64,000 nucleotides of DNA from PALSA-350 sp963794165 (GCA_963794165.1 CAWCCT010000012.1:1054001-1118000); one strand, 5' to 3'. Positions 34,652 to 44,029 are shown, counted from the stretch's first letter. Numbers and translations: made by a program. Notes: a model not told the origin generated them from the letters alone.

Positions 34652-35755
34652 TCAGTGACTGTTTTCTAGCGCAAGCACGGCAAAGCCAGTCGCGGCGTCG
34701 CTCATGAAATGGCCGATATCGGACTTAGGATCACGCTTCAAATTCAGCGACCACGCAGGCCACTTTCCCTCTTCGTGGTTCTGGTTTTGCGCCAGCCAGC
34801 CCAGCCCTCGTCGGGCTTGTGGCCGCGCCAAGCCTGATTGCTCCAGCGCCAGAACAGTGAGGCCAGTGGCATAACCATCGCTCCTGGTCTCCAAAGGTGT
34901 CTTATCGATCCGCTGCCATGTGCCCAGGTCGGTAAGGCTCCAGCCACCGTCGGGCTGCTGCTTGGACAGGATCGTAGCCACCAGTGCGCTCCGCTGGTCG
35001 TCGTTCAAGAGGCCCGGCATTCTGGCGGAAGCCCACAACAGGTAGACCTTGTCGATCAATGGCTGTGTAGCGTATTCCCTGCGCAGATAGCCGCGCAGCA
35101 ACCCAAGATTTTCCTGAATCTTCGGATCATCACGGTAGCCGTCGGGAGCTTTCCCTACAGCAATTGCCGCCAGCGCGGCGCCATAGTACTGCGACTCATT
35201 TGACTCCCACGGGGTTAAATGGAAGTTCAGCCAATCCCATGCGCCGGCTTGCTCACCGGACTTGATCTGCAACGCCCAAGCTGCGTCAAATGCCTGGCGG
35301 GTGATCTCCGTAAGATGACCGGTTTGTGCGTCGTAGTTAGCCAGGATGAGTGCGTTGAGAACCGCTTCGGTGCCGCGCGATTCCGGTGTTTTCGTGGGTC
35401 CGTCCGGCCCGTTGGGATAATAAGGGCCTACCTGGTTGCCCAGCGTGACCCGCCGGACTACGTAATTGAGCATAATGTGCTCGGGTCCGGAGAGTGGTTG
35501 TTCGCCCAGCGGCCCGCGCAAGCTAGAGCGGGAAAGGGCATAGGGCAACACCGTATGGCACGACACGCAAACGGTATTGTGGTCACGCTGCGCTACATCC
35601 CAACCTTGCCACCATATCTGCCGGCTATCGAGGTAGTGGGCGGCGGCGGCCTGGTTCCAGGTTTGGTACTTAGCACCTTCGGAGGATGCCCCATCACCCG
35701 CCACCGTGAGACAGGTGGCTACCAGGACCAGGACGAATAATCGGGCGGTTTTCAC
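34652..35755 (-). CDS. Secreted prenyltransferase/squalene-cyclase-fold protein with CxxCH heme site
   Basis: 367 residues from GTG 35755, chosen for its AAGGAG site and the immediate signal peptide (KTARLFVLVLVATCLTV). A c-type heme motif CVSCH follows at 63-67 in TVCVSCHTVLPYALSR. The rest is an alpha-barrel with QW-like repeats (QQPDGGWS, QNQNHEEGKWPAWS), as in terpene cyclase/prenyltransferase folds. The DxDD motif of squalene-hopene cyclase is not seen, so cyclase activity is doubtful. It is probably a periplasmic heme-binding or redox protein. Function not known. Confidence 0.72.
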   Translation of the reverse strand: MKTARLFVLVLVATCLTVAGDGASSEGAKYQTWNQAAAAHYLDSRQIWWQGWDVAQRDHNTVCVSCHTVLPYALSRSSLRGPLGEQPLSGPEHIMLNYVVRRVTLGNQVGPYYPNGPDGPTKTPESRGTEAVLNALILANYDAQTGHLTEITRQAFDAAWALQIKSGEQAGAWDWLNFHLTPWESNESQYYGAALAAIAVGKAPDGYRDDPKIQENLGLLRGYLRREYATQPLIDKVYLLWASARMPGLLNDDQRSALVATILSKQQPDGGWSLTDLGTWQRIDKTPLETRSDGYATGLTVLALEQSGLARPQARRGLGWLAQNQNHEEGKWPAWSLNLKRDPKSDIGHFMSDAATGFAVLALENSH

Positions 35756-35798
35756 GCGAGCAAATCTCCTTTTGCGAGGCCCGTCTGAGCGTAGGCTA

Positions 35799-36449
35799 TC
35801 ACACGGTTTTTGGCCGGGATTCAATCTCTTCCATCAGTTCGGCAACCTGTGTCTTACGCTCATCCTTTAATTCGCGCAGTCCCTCGATAACTCCGATTCT
35901 GTCCTCGAGGGAACGATTCTGGTTGAACTTCTGCTTGCCTTCCAGACGAACGATCTGGAATTCAAAACCCACAATCGCCTTAAGCTGGGAGTCGATATAC
36001 ACCGCCGGGGCATCGGTAACTTGCCAGGGAGCAGGAAACGAGGCCTCGTGCTTAGTCGTCAGGTCAGTAACCACTGTCCTTAGCTTCTCTACGTCCTCAA
36101 AGAAGGCTATGCGGCCGTAGGCATGAATGGCCGAGTAGTTCCACGTTGGCACCACTCTGCCGGACTCCTGCTTCGCGGGATACCAATTGGGAGTTATATA
36201 GGAATCGAGGCCGAGGAAGATGATGAGCGCCTCGGCCTCAGGATCGGTTTCCCTCCACTGCACGTTGGCGCGGGACACATGTCCGACCAGGGTCCCGTAT
36301 GCGCCCCTGGTCTCATCGAGCAGGAGTGGGAGATGCGTGGCCACTAACCCGTGAGTGGTGGTGGTGACCAGGGTCGCCAGCTCGCTCTGCTTCATGGCTG
36401 CGTGAAGCAAGGGGAGGTCGGTTACTTCAAAGGCCTTGGGCGTATACAT
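35799..36449 (-). CDS. PaiB-family FMN-binding negative transcriptional regulator
   Basis: 216 residues matching Bacillus PaiB from end to end: MYTPKAFEVTDLPLLHAAM, HLPLLLDE, GHVSRANVQWRE, the aromatic YITPNWYPAKQESGRVVPTWNY stretch, and the C-terminal GFEFQIVRLEGKQKFNQNRSLEDR. The fold is a split-barrel flavin binder. PaiB was named as a repressor of sporulation and protease genes, but many homologues probably act as flavin reductase-like proteins. It is divergent from the HugZ-like gene. Confidence 0.9.
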   Translation of the reverse strand: MYTPKAFEVTDLPLLHAAMKQSELATLVTTTTHGLVATHLPLLLDETRGAYGTLVGHVSRANVQWRETDPEAEALIIFLGLDSYITPNWYPAKQESGRVVPTWNYSAIHAYGRIAFFEDVEKLRTVVTDLTTKHEASFPAPWQVTDAPAVYIDSQLKAIVGFEFQIVRLEGKQKFNQNRSLEDRIGVIEGLRELKDERKTQVAELMEEIESRPKTV

Positions 36450-36502
36450 GCATTCAATTTTATCTGTCTTACACCATTTAGACTTCTCGACAGGGGGAAG
36501 TT

Positions 36503-37279
36503 ATGTCCAATAAACATGCGGGGACAGGGTCTACGCAGGCGCCCGTAGCTGAACCATCGTTTGCGGAGCGGGCGCGCACCCTGTTGCATCTGGGCCGCGT
36601 CGGGAGCCTCTCCACCCTTTCCCGCAAACGGCCGGGCTTTCCTTTCGGGTCACTCATGCCCTTTGCCCTGGATGGGGAGGGACGGCCTATTTTTCTGATC
36701 AGCACCATGGCTATGCACACGCAAAACCTGCAGCAGGACGCCCGCGCCAGCCTGCTGGTGACGCAGCCGGAAGCCGAAGGCGATCCGCTAGGGGCTGCGC
36801 GGGTGACGGTGATGGGCAACGCGTTGGTCGTCGCCCGGGACGACGCGGAAGAAGCGCGACGGCTTTACCTGGAACGTCAGCCCAACAGTAAGTACTGGGT
36901 GGACTTCGACGATTTTTCCTTCTTCCGCATGGACGTGATCGATGTTTACTACGTAGGCGGCTTTGGAGTTATGGGATGGGTCGCGGCCCCAGACTACGCC
37001 CAGGCGCACGCCGACCCACTGGCGGACGCGGCTACCGGGATCCTGCAGCACATGAACGCCGACCACCAGGAGGCGCTGATCCTGCTGGCGCGAAAATTCG
37101 CCGGGTTGGAGGCTCAGGAAGCTGTGATGACTGCGGTCGATCGCCTCGGCTTTCATGTGCGCCTGAAGACCCAAGAGGGCATGAAAGGCGCGCGCCTGGC
37201 ATTCCTGGCTGAAGTGAGCACCCCGGCTGAAACCAGGAAGATGCTGGTGGAAATGGTGCAGCAGGCGCGTCGCTCGTGA
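36503..37279 (+). CDS. HugZ-like heme utilisation / PNPOx-fold protein with DUF2470
   Basis: 258 residues. The N-terminal split-barrel (about 20-170) contains LHLGRVGSLSTLSRKRPGFPFGSLMPFALD; the C-terminal DUF2470 domain (about 178-255) contains ILQHMNADHQEALILLARKF. This pairing is that of HugZ/HutZ heme oxygenases and of chloroplast GluTR-binding protein. Heme handling is likely but not certain. Its stop overlaps hutF as GTGA, an unexpected partner. Confidence 0.85.
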   Translation: MSNKHAGTGSTQAPVAEPSFAERARTLLHLGRVGSLSTLSRKRPGFPFGSLMPFALDGEGRPIFLISTMAMHTQNLQQDARASLLVTQPEAEGDPLGAARVTVMGNALVVARDDAEEARRLYLERQPNSKYWVDFDDFSFFRMDVIDVYYVGGFGVMGWVAAPDYAQAHADPLADAATGILQHMNADHQEALILLARKFAGLEAQEAVMTAVDRLGFHVRLKTQEGMKGARLAFLAEVSTPAETRKMLVEMVQQARRS

Positions 37280-38604
37280 GCACACTTTATCGTCCTGAGC
37301 TGCTCTATTCGCAGGGAAGGTTCACTTCCGGTTCAAGCTTTTTGGTCAGCCAGGATGGCAGTGAGACTATCGATTTGCCAGGGAAAGCGCTGTTTCCTGG
37401 TTTTGTGAATACTCACTCTCACTCCTTCCAACGTCTGATTCGGGGCAAGTCGGAATCGAGGGCAATGAGCGGCCGCGATTTCTGGTCCTGGCGCGGAACC
37501 ATGTACCATGCAGCTGCGCAACTCGATCCGCAAGACGTTTATGATGTTGCGCGCATGGCGTTTCTCGAGATGCTGCTGAGCGGAACCACCACCGTAGGCG
37601 AGTTCCACTATCTGCACAACGCCCCGGACGGCCGTCCCTATGATGATCCGAACCTGCTCAGCAAGCAGGTCATCGCGGCCGCGCAGTCCGTAGGGATAAG
37701 AATCGTCTTACTTCGCTCGGCGTATCTCCGCTCCGGATACGAACTGCCGCCGGATCCGGGCCAGATCCGGTTTTTCGAATCTGCCGCACAGTTCATTAGG
37801 AATACGGAGGCCCTTGCCGATGCAACCGAGGTACGCATTGGCGTAGCGCCGCACAGTCTTCGCGCCGTGCCCCTTCGCGAGCTCCAGGAAATCGCTGCGT
37901 GGACCCGGGGAAGAAAGCTTCCTCTCCACATGCACGTGGCCGAGCAGGTTGCGGAGAATGAAGCCTGCTTACGAGAGTACGGGTTGACTCCGGTTGCACT
38001 GCTGGGGAGGGAAGACTTATTGCGCACGGACTTCACCGCCGTGCACGCAATTCATATTACTGCGGCGGAGATCGGGCTGCTGGCGAAAGGCGGAACTACG
38101 GTGTGTTCGTGCCCTACGACCGAACGTAACCTTGGGGATGGAGTGATCGTTGCTGACCAGGTGATGCGAGAGGGCATCCGCATTGCGTTAGGATCCGACA
38201 GTCAAGCGCAGATCGATCCACTTGAGGACGCGCGCGAGCTCGAATACCATTTGCGGCTCGATCGGCAACAACGTGCCATCTTGGACCAGATTGGAGAGCA
38301 GACGCTGGCCTCGCGTCTTTTTGACTGCGCAACGGTAAACGGTGCCCGTGCCCTTGGGTTTGCTCCTGGCGAATTGACCGACTTTTTTACCGTGGATCTG
38401 GACGACTTATCGATCGCCGGGCACTCCGCCGAGGATCTGCTGCCGTTGGCCGTATTTACCCTCAACCGTTCCGCCGTGCGTGATGTGGTGGTAAACGGCC
38501 GCATGGTCGTCTGCGATGGACGGCATCCACTGCAGGAAGAGATTGTCTCCCGGTACAAGAAGCTGCACCATAAGCTTTGGGGAAGCAACGTAATGCCGAA
38601 ATGA
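37276..38604 (+). CDS. hutF: Formimidoylglutamate deiminase
   Basis: 442-residue amidohydrolase, start GTG 37276 overlapping the previous stop. Zinc-site residues H48 and H50 lie in NTHSHSFQR; LHMHVAEQ and LGSDSQAQID provide the other ligands. FWSWRGTMY and TTVGEFHYLHNAPDGRPY are hallmarks of HutF in the formylglutamate branch of histidine degradation. No hutH, hutU, hutI or hutG is nearby, so the pathway partners must be elsewhere. Confidence 0.88.
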   Translation: MSTLYRPELLYSQGRFTSGSSFLVSQDGSETIDLPGKALFPGFVNTHSHSFQRLIRGKSESRAMSGRDFWSWRGTMYHAAAQLDPQDVYDVARMAFLEMLLSGTTTVGEFHYLHNAPDGRPYDDPNLLSKQVIAAAQSVGIRIVLLRSAYLRSGYELPPDPGQIRFFESAAQFIRNTEALADATEVRIGVAPHSLRAVPLRELQEIAAWTRGRKLPLHMHVAEQVAENEACLREYGLTPVALLGREDLLRTDFTAVHAIHITAAEIGLLAKGGTTVCSCPTTERNLGDGVIVADQVMREGIRIALGSDSQAQIDPLEDARELEYHLRLDRQQRAILDQIGEQTLASRLFDCATVNGARALGFAPGELTDFFTVDLDDLSIAGHSAEDLLPLAVFTLNRSAVRDVVVNGRMVVCDGRHPLQEEIVSRYKKLHHKLWGSNVMPK

Positions 38605-38671
38605 GACCACCCTCAGACGAAGGACGCGGCTGTCGACTTAGGAGTTCTCTTGGATGCTCAGTTTGGTTTTG

Positions 38672-38975
38672 TATCAGGGCCCGACTTTAGTCGGGCCGCA
38701 AGAATTTTAAAGAAGTTGGGCTTTAGCCCCTGCTATCGCGGATCCTGCGTGAGAGCTCGATCTGGTCAAAGCTCTCTGAATTGGTCTGCCGGCATTTGCG
38801 TGAAGGATCCCAGGTCTCAAAATCGAGACCTGGGGCACCCATCATCGCATCCAGGAGGTTCGCACGGGAACTAAAAGCCGGTACCTTCAACTGTCTTAGC
38901 CCTCGATGTCTGGCAGGGGCTAAAGCCCGGATCTTTGTTGTGCCTAAACGGCCCGACTAAAGTCGGGCCCTGATA
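38672..38975. repeat. Three-level nested palindromic element
   Basis: This fills most of the gap between hutF and the GT39-like gene. Outer arms at 38672-38697 and 38950-38975 are perfect 26-bp inverted repeats (TATCAGGGCCCGACTTTAG...). Middle arms at 38718-38732 and 38914-38928 are perfect 15-bp inverted repeats (GGGCTTTAGCCCCTG). Inside is a family B hairpin at 38809-38834 with the same flanks as the copy at 31238. It appears that one element was inserted into another. No coding content. Confidence 0.85.
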
Positions 38976-39096
38976 CAGAACATTAGAGGGGTGGCTCCCG
39001 GAAAATTTCGCGCATACAGCAGATTTGGATCTATATCTAAACGCCGCGCCGGGATCTAGCGTCGACAATCTTGAACGACTATTCAATACTTGGAGC

Positions 39097-40563
39097 ATGC
39101 CTAAAGGCCGCCAGGCCATACAACGTTGGCTCCGTTGGATCTTCCTGTCGCTTGCGCTCGTTCTATGCCTGATGCGCTTCGTTCATTTGCGGGCGGATTT
39201 TCCTAACCACTCGCCGTGGATCATGGACGAGGCAAAGTACACCGATGAAGGCTGGTGGGCGAGCGGGGCAGTACGGCACTTTCTCATCGGGCATTGGCAG
39301 ATTCCAGGCGACTACAACCCTGCGGTCGCGGTCCCGGTGTGGCCTTCCTTGCTGACCCTGGTCTTTCATTTCACGAGCGTGAGTGTCGTGGCGGCGCGCG
39401 GAGTGAGTGTATCGTTCTCCGTTGCCACTGTAGTCCTTGTCTATCTTCTTCTGCGGCGCTATGGCGGCGCTGAGACAACGGCCGCACTAGCGGCGCTGTT
39501 GCTGGCGGCAAGCCCTTTCGCCTTCGCCTTCGGCCGGCTGGCGACGCTGGATACCGTAGTCATTTTCGAGTGGACCCTGCTGATGTGGGCCGCTTCTTAC
39601 GCCGGCCCAGGACGAGTGTGGTCCCTGGTTACACTGGGCGTCGGGATCCCCATCTTGCTGCTTACCAAAACGACGGGGCTGGTTCTGCTGCCGGCAGTTT
39701 TATGGTTGCTGTGGAAGAAAAGCCCGAGAGCGGTTCCGGTCGTGATTGCCATTGCTGGAGCAGGAATCGGCATCTACCTGTTCATCGTCCTGCGATCCAG
39801 GTACGCCGGGGATTACCACTATTTCTTCAGTATTAATGCTATGGCACATGTTGAATTGGCGCGCACCGGCTCTTACCTGCTGCAGTTGTTCCAGCACAGT
39901 ATGTGGATTGACCGCATGTTGTATCCGGCCGGCGTGGCCGTTCTTCTGATATCGATAACCTGGCTGCGGAAGCTTTGGAGAAACCCGCTGTTTGCCGCAT
40001 CCTGGATTGCTTTTGCGGGAGAGGCTATCTTCATCCTTCGCCGGCAGGATGATTATGCTCCCAGATATTTCCTTGCCATGCTGGTGCCGTTGATCCTGAC
40101 CTTGGCTCTCACCCTGCAGGAGCTCAAGACCAAGCATCGTAATCTGGCATGGCTTCTGGAGGCCACGCTGGTGGCAGCCCTGGTGGTCGATATCGTGCAG
40201 GTCCTTAGCTTCCTTAGTCACCCCCAATACCAGTTCTACGACGCAGCCCAGTCCATACGGGCGATTGTGGATGCAGCTCCGGCTACACACCGCCTGCTGC
40301 TGGGAACGAGTGCCGACCAATTGTCGCTCATGACCGGGATTCCTGCGATCAATGACGGATACACTCGGCAGGATCTGGCGCAAAAAGTATCGTTGTACCA
40401 GCCCGGCTGGTACATAGGGTGGAATGAGATGGACCAGGACATTCTGGACTCACTGTCGGCCTTTCGCCTTGACCAGGTGGCCAGCTTTCCCGCCTTTGAC
40501 CGCGACCAGAGGAATCGATTGATCCTCTATCGCATGGTTCCTCTAAAGGAGACACGCAAATGA
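39097..40563 (+). CDS. Membrane glycosyltransferase, GT39/ArnT-like (C-type fold)
   Basis: 488-residue polytopic protein with about ten to twelve hydrophobic helices. After the first helix comes an acidic PWIMDEAKYTDEGWW loop, the place of the catalytic Asp-Glu pair in GT-C enzymes such as ArnT and PMT. It probably uses a polyprenyl-phosphate sugar and acts on the periplasmic side, and could use the product of the GT2 at 31905, though they are not adjacent. I used ATG 39097; the open frame begins at a TTG at 39025. Its end overlaps the nucleoside hydrolase start as ATGA. Confidence 0.8.
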   Translation: MPKGRQAIQRWLRWIFLSLALVLCLMRFVHLRADFPNHSPWIMDEAKYTDEGWWASGAVRHFLIGHWQIPGDYNPAVAVPVWPSLLTLVFHFTSVSVVAARGVSVSFSVATVVLVYLLLRRYGGAETTAALAALLLAASPFAFAFGRLATLDTVVIFEWTLLMWAASYAGPGRVWSLVTLGVGIPILLLTKTTGLVLLPAVLWLLWKKSPRAVPVVIAIAGAGIGIYLFIVLRSRYAGDYHYFFSINAMAHVELARTGSYLLQLFQHSMWIDRMLYPAGVAVLLISITWLRKLWRNPLFAASWIAFAGEAIFILRRQDDYAPRYFLAMLVPLILTLALTLQELKTKHRNLAWLLEATLVAALVVDIVQVLSFLSHPQYQFYDAAQSIRAIVDAAPATHRLLLGTSADQLSLMTGIPAINDGYTRQDLAQKVSLYQPGWYIGWNEMDQDILDSLSAFRLDQVASFPAFDRDQRNRLILYRMVPLKETRK

Positions 40564-41522
40564 CGAAGATTCTTCTTGCCGCCCTGCTCATCATGGCGTT
40601 CGCGCCTCAGGCGCGGGCAGCCACGCCGCTCCATGTCATCTTCGACACAGATATGGGCAATGATGTGGATGACGCGCTGGCACTGGCGATGCTGCACGCG
40701 TTTGCTTCCCGCGGCGAGGTGCAACTGCTGGCCGTTACCGTGAGCAAAGACAATCCCTGGGCCGCCGAATACGTTCGCCTGGTCGACGAGTACTACGGCC
40801 GAGGCGCGATCCCCGTCGGTATCGTTCACGACGGTAAGACCCCGGAAGATGGCTTGTACGTCAGGCAGGTATGTGAACTACATCACCGCTCTTTGAATAA
40901 GGCCATCGTGCCCGATGCGGTGCAGTTGCTGCGCAAGACGCTGGCCGGCGAAAACGATGGAGCAGTCACTCTGATCCAGGTGGGCTTCTCTACCAACTTA
41001 GCGCGGCTGATGGAGTCTGCGCCCGATCGCTATAGCGATCTCAGCGGAATGGACCTGGTGAAGAAGAAGGTCCGTCTGCTCACGGTGATGGCAGGGGACT
41101 TTGCCGCCAGTAAGCCTGAGTACAACGTTTTGACCGATGTTCCCGCGGCAACCAAACTCTTTTTCAAGTGGCCAACGGATATCTATTTCAGCGGCTTCGA
41201 AGTGGGCTCGGCAATTTTGTTTCCCGCCTCCAGCATCGAGCACGACTTTCCCGCAGGCAATCCTGTGGCGGAGGCTTACCGCGTTTACGCCAAGATGCCG
41301 TACGACCGCCCCAGCTGGGATCTGACCACAGTTCTCTACGATCTGCGGCCTGATCGCGCCTATTTCGATGTGTCCCCGCCGGGCGACGTCGTCGTCTCGC
41401 CGGACGGGTCCACCAAGTTTCAGCCGAGCGCACAGGGTAAGCGGTATTTTTTGAGCGTCAGCCCGATGCAGGCGGCAAGAATTCGAGAAGCCTGCGTCTG
41501 GCTGGCTTCGCAGCCAAAGTAG
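40560..41522 (+). CDS. Secreted nucleoside hydrolase family protein
   Basis: 320 residues with a signal peptide (MTKILLAALLIMAFAPQARA) and the inosine-uridine-preferring hydrolase N-terminal signature FDTDMGNDVDDALA (D29, D31, D37, D38), which binds calcium and the ribose. The C-terminal half is less conserved than in classical IunH, so substrate could differ. It probably splits nucleosides or related N-ribosides in the periplasm. Coupling to a GT39-like gene is unusual. It ends 5 bp from the convergent patatin gene. Confidence 0.85.
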   Translation: MTKILLAALLIMAFAPQARAATPLHVIFDTDMGNDVDDALALAMLHAFASRGEVQLLAVTVSKDNPWAAEYVRLVDEYYGRGAIPVGIVHDGKTPEDGLYVRQVCELHHRSLNKAIVPDAVQLLRKTLAGENDGAVTLIQVGFSTNLARLMESAPDRYSDLSGMDLVKKKVRLLTVMAGDFAASKPEYNVLTDVPAATKLFFKWPTDIYFSGFEVGSAILFPASSIEHDFPAGNPVAEAYRVYAKMPYDRPSWDLTTVLYDLRPDRAYFDVSPPGDVVVSPDGSTKFQPSAQGKRYFLSVSPMQAARIREACVWLASQPK

Positions 41523-41527
41523 AAAAC

Positions 41528-43732
41528 TCAGAAGAATCGGTCTAGCTGAAAGAAAATCTTCCGATGATCAATGCCATTGCCCGCGGCTCCCGCGATCTCA
41601 AAGGGGCCGATCGCGGTCTTGATCACAATGCCCACCACACCATCCATCGGTACGCTCGGCTCGGTAGGCAGAAAGAAGGTCTTTCCCACCTCATAAGTTG
41701 TTATCAGGGAGATGCTATCTCCCAGGAATGGCGGTAGCTTCGCCAACCGGCGAATGTAACCAGTTTGTAGAAGGTAATACTGATTCGTGATGAGCTCGTT
41801 TTCTCCAAAGGCAGAAAGTTGGCGTGCGCCCCCCAGAGAAAATGGGGGAATCCCTGTGTTCTCGTAGCCCAGAGTGCTGCCGCCCGACAAGGCAACATAG
41901 GCCGAGGATTTCGTGGTCATGGGATAAATAAAGTGGGTCAAAAGTTCGGTGAGAGGAAACGGCTTGTTGGTTCCAGTATTCGCGTCCCACCACTCTCCGC
42001 GAAAGGTTGCTGATACACCGCGCATCGGCAGGACGGGATCATCCGTCATGTCGAGGTTGTAATGAAACCGGGTAACCCCGATGCGCCCTGATTGGACGGG
42101 ATAGATGACGGTATCTCCAATCACCGGAGAATATCGCTGATAGGCCGATTGGTACCCGAGACGTGCTTCCGCGACAGAGCCGAAGGTGTACCCAACGTCA
42201 AGGGCTCCGCCAAACTGGCGCTTACGGTATTGGGAGTCGATGTGGTTGTCATAGTAGAAATAGAATTTGTTGCTAAAGAGCCCGACCTGCGGGGCGATGA
42301 ACCACCGCGTGGAAGGCGAGAACGGGTGATAGTATTCGGACCGCAACTCGTAAATAGATCCCACGATCACGTCGTTGCGCAATTCTGAGCCGAATGAGCC
42401 ATAGTCCAGGAAAGTAATGCGCGCGCCCGCGCTGAAGAGCACCTCGTTGTAGTTGGTTCCGTCGATGTTGATTAAAGGACGGACGATAGGCGGGGAATAG
42501 GATTTCTCCTCCACGGAAACCAGAAGCCCGGGCTTGCCGTCTTTATCCGTCATGCTGTAGCTCAGAGAGGCAAAGCGGCCGCTCCCAGCAATCCTGGTAA
42601 ACTGCTGCTCCAGGTTGACGTTGTCGACAGGCTTGCCGATATCCGGGCTGAGCCTTCGCTCTATCTTTTTTTCAAGAGGCGGCGTGGTGCCCGTCACCTC
42701 GAGGAATTGCGGAATGGGTGTTTGGAGCGTGCGGCCTTCGCGCAGCTCAACGTATTGCTTCCATGCCGCATCATCGATCGCAAGTTTGCTCAGGATGGCA
42801 CTTTTGTTTTCCGCGGCCTCGTAGCCGAGGCGGATGATCTCTGCCGCCTTGTCATAGTCAAGGGCCGTGTATTTGTCCAGGGGAACCGTAACCAGGACAT
42901 CCGCCATTTGCATGCTCTTGAGCTCATTGGCAGCGATCATTACGCTCAATGACTGTCCTAGAACGGAAAAGGTAGAGAGCGGTTGTTGCGCATTGAAGGA
43001 TGCTGTTTGCAGGTAGACGGCGACCGTAAGCTGGGCGCCCATCCCTTGGGCAACGTCGACCGGCAGGTTATTGAGCAGGCCGCCATCTGCGTAAAGATTG
43101 TTGCCGGCGTGTACGGGGGTAAAGATCCCGGGCAGAGACATGGTGGCCCGCATAGCCAGGGCAAGCGAACCATCGTGAAAAACGTGTTGCCGGCCGGTGT
43201 TGAGCTCGGTTGCCACGCAGGCAAAGGGAGTGGGCAGGTCGTTGAAACTCTTGATCTGCGAGTAAGGCAGCGCTACGTGGTCGAGGATAAAGCTCACTTC
43301 CTGCCCTGCATTGAAGCCTTCGGGCAGCTGAATGCCTTTTCGCAGCCCAAACTCGATCCTGGTTGGAAATTCGACCGCGTCCTCTTTCCGCCGATAGGAA
43401 AGGTCTCGGAATGGCAGTTGTCCGCTGAGTGCCTGGTCCCAATCGACGTTCTGAATCAGCTGCTGGATCTGGTCAGGAGAACGGCCAGTCGCATAGATGC
43501 CCCCCACCAGGCCGCCCATGCTGGTGCCTGCGACCAGGTCCACAGGCACATGGTGTTGGTAAAGCCATTGCAGCACGCCAATGTGCGCCAGGCCGAGCGC
43601 GCCGCCCCCTTCGAGTACCAGGCCGATTTTCTGTCGAGACTCCTGTGCATGCAGCAAAGTGACTACAAAAAGGAAGAGCATTGCGGGCAATGCCCGGCGT
43701 TTTGAAGCTTGATTCATCAGAAAGTCCATCAT
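41528..43732 (-). CDS. PlpD-like patatin phospholipase with POTRA and outer-membrane barrel (type Vd)
   Basis: 734 residues from the ATG at 43732 (43717 and 43822 are alternatives). A signal peptide is followed by a patatin domain with the oxyanion loop GGGALGLAH, the nucleophile GTSMGG and the DGG aspartate. A POTRA-like segment lies at about 370-430. The last 330 residues are a bacterial surface antigen/Omp85-type beta-barrel ending in Phe. This is the layout of type Vd autotransporters such as PlpD and FplA, which expose a lipase on the cell surface. The catalytic residues look intact. Confidence 0.88.
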   Translation of the reverse strand: MMDFLMNQASKRRALPAMLFLFVVTLLHAQESRQKIGLVLEGGGALGLAHIGVLQWLYQHHVPVDLVAGTSMGGLVGGIYATGRSPDQIQQLIQNVDWDQALSGQLPFRDLSYRRKEDAVEFPTRIEFGLRKGIQLPEGFNAGQEVSFILDHVALPYSQIKSFNDLPTPFACVATELNTGRQHVFHDGSLALAMRATMSLPGIFTPVHAGNNLYADGGLLNNLPVDVAQGMGAQLTVAVYLQTASFNAQQPLSTFSVLGQSLSVMIAANELKSMQMADVLVTVPLDKYTALDYDKAAEIIRLGYEAAENKSAILSKLAIDDAAWKQYVELREGRTLQTPIPQFLEVTGTTPPLEKKIERRLSPDIGKPVDNVNLEQQFTRIAGSGRFASLSYSMTDKDGKPGLLVSVEEKSYSPPIVRPLINIDGTNYNEVLFSAGARITFLDYGSFGSELRNDVIVGSIYELRSEYYHPFSPSTRWFIAPQVGLFSNKFYFYYDNHIDSQYRKRQFGGALDVGYTFGSVAEARLGYQSAYQRYSPVIGDTVIYPVQSGRIGVTRFHYNLDMTDDPVLPMRGVSATFRGEWWDANTGTNKPFPLTELLTHFIYPMTTKSSAYVALSGGSTLGYENTGIPPFSLGGARQLSAFGENELITNQYYLLQTGYIRRLAKLPPFLGDSISLITTYEVGKTFFLPTEPSVPMDGVVGIVIKTAIGPFEIAGAAGNGIDHRKIFFQLDRFF

Positions 43733-43862
43733 CGCCCACAATGATCGCCGCAGGATAGTACCGTTCTTGGAGCGCGTGTTCTCTCCGAAGGTATGGGCTT
43801 TAGCCAGCACGTAACCATGCAACAGATTGCGCCTTAAGGCTAGCTGTGAGAACCCACGAGCT

Positions 43863-43986
43863 CAGTCCCGCAGGGACGGTTGAGAATTATAGGAAACCCC
43901 AGTCGTCCCTACGGGACTCTTCGGTCTGAGTTGCGTAGACCCAGGACTGTCGTCCTGGGCTACATTCAACCGTCCCTGCGGGACTG
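43863..43986. repeat. Inverted-repeat element with perfect 21-bp arms
   Basis: Arms 43863-43883 and 43966-43986 are exact reverse complements (CAGTCCCGCAGGGACGGTTGA). A small inner hairpin, CCAGGAC-TGTC-GTCCTGG, lies at 43941-43958. The 'GTCCCTGCGGGACT' phrase occurs three times in variants. It lies upstream of the patatin gene and downstream of purU on the same strand. Confidence 0.8.
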
Positions 43987-44029
43987 TGTTTTGTAAATTT
44001 CTGTTCATCGGCGACGGCTGCGGTTCTGT

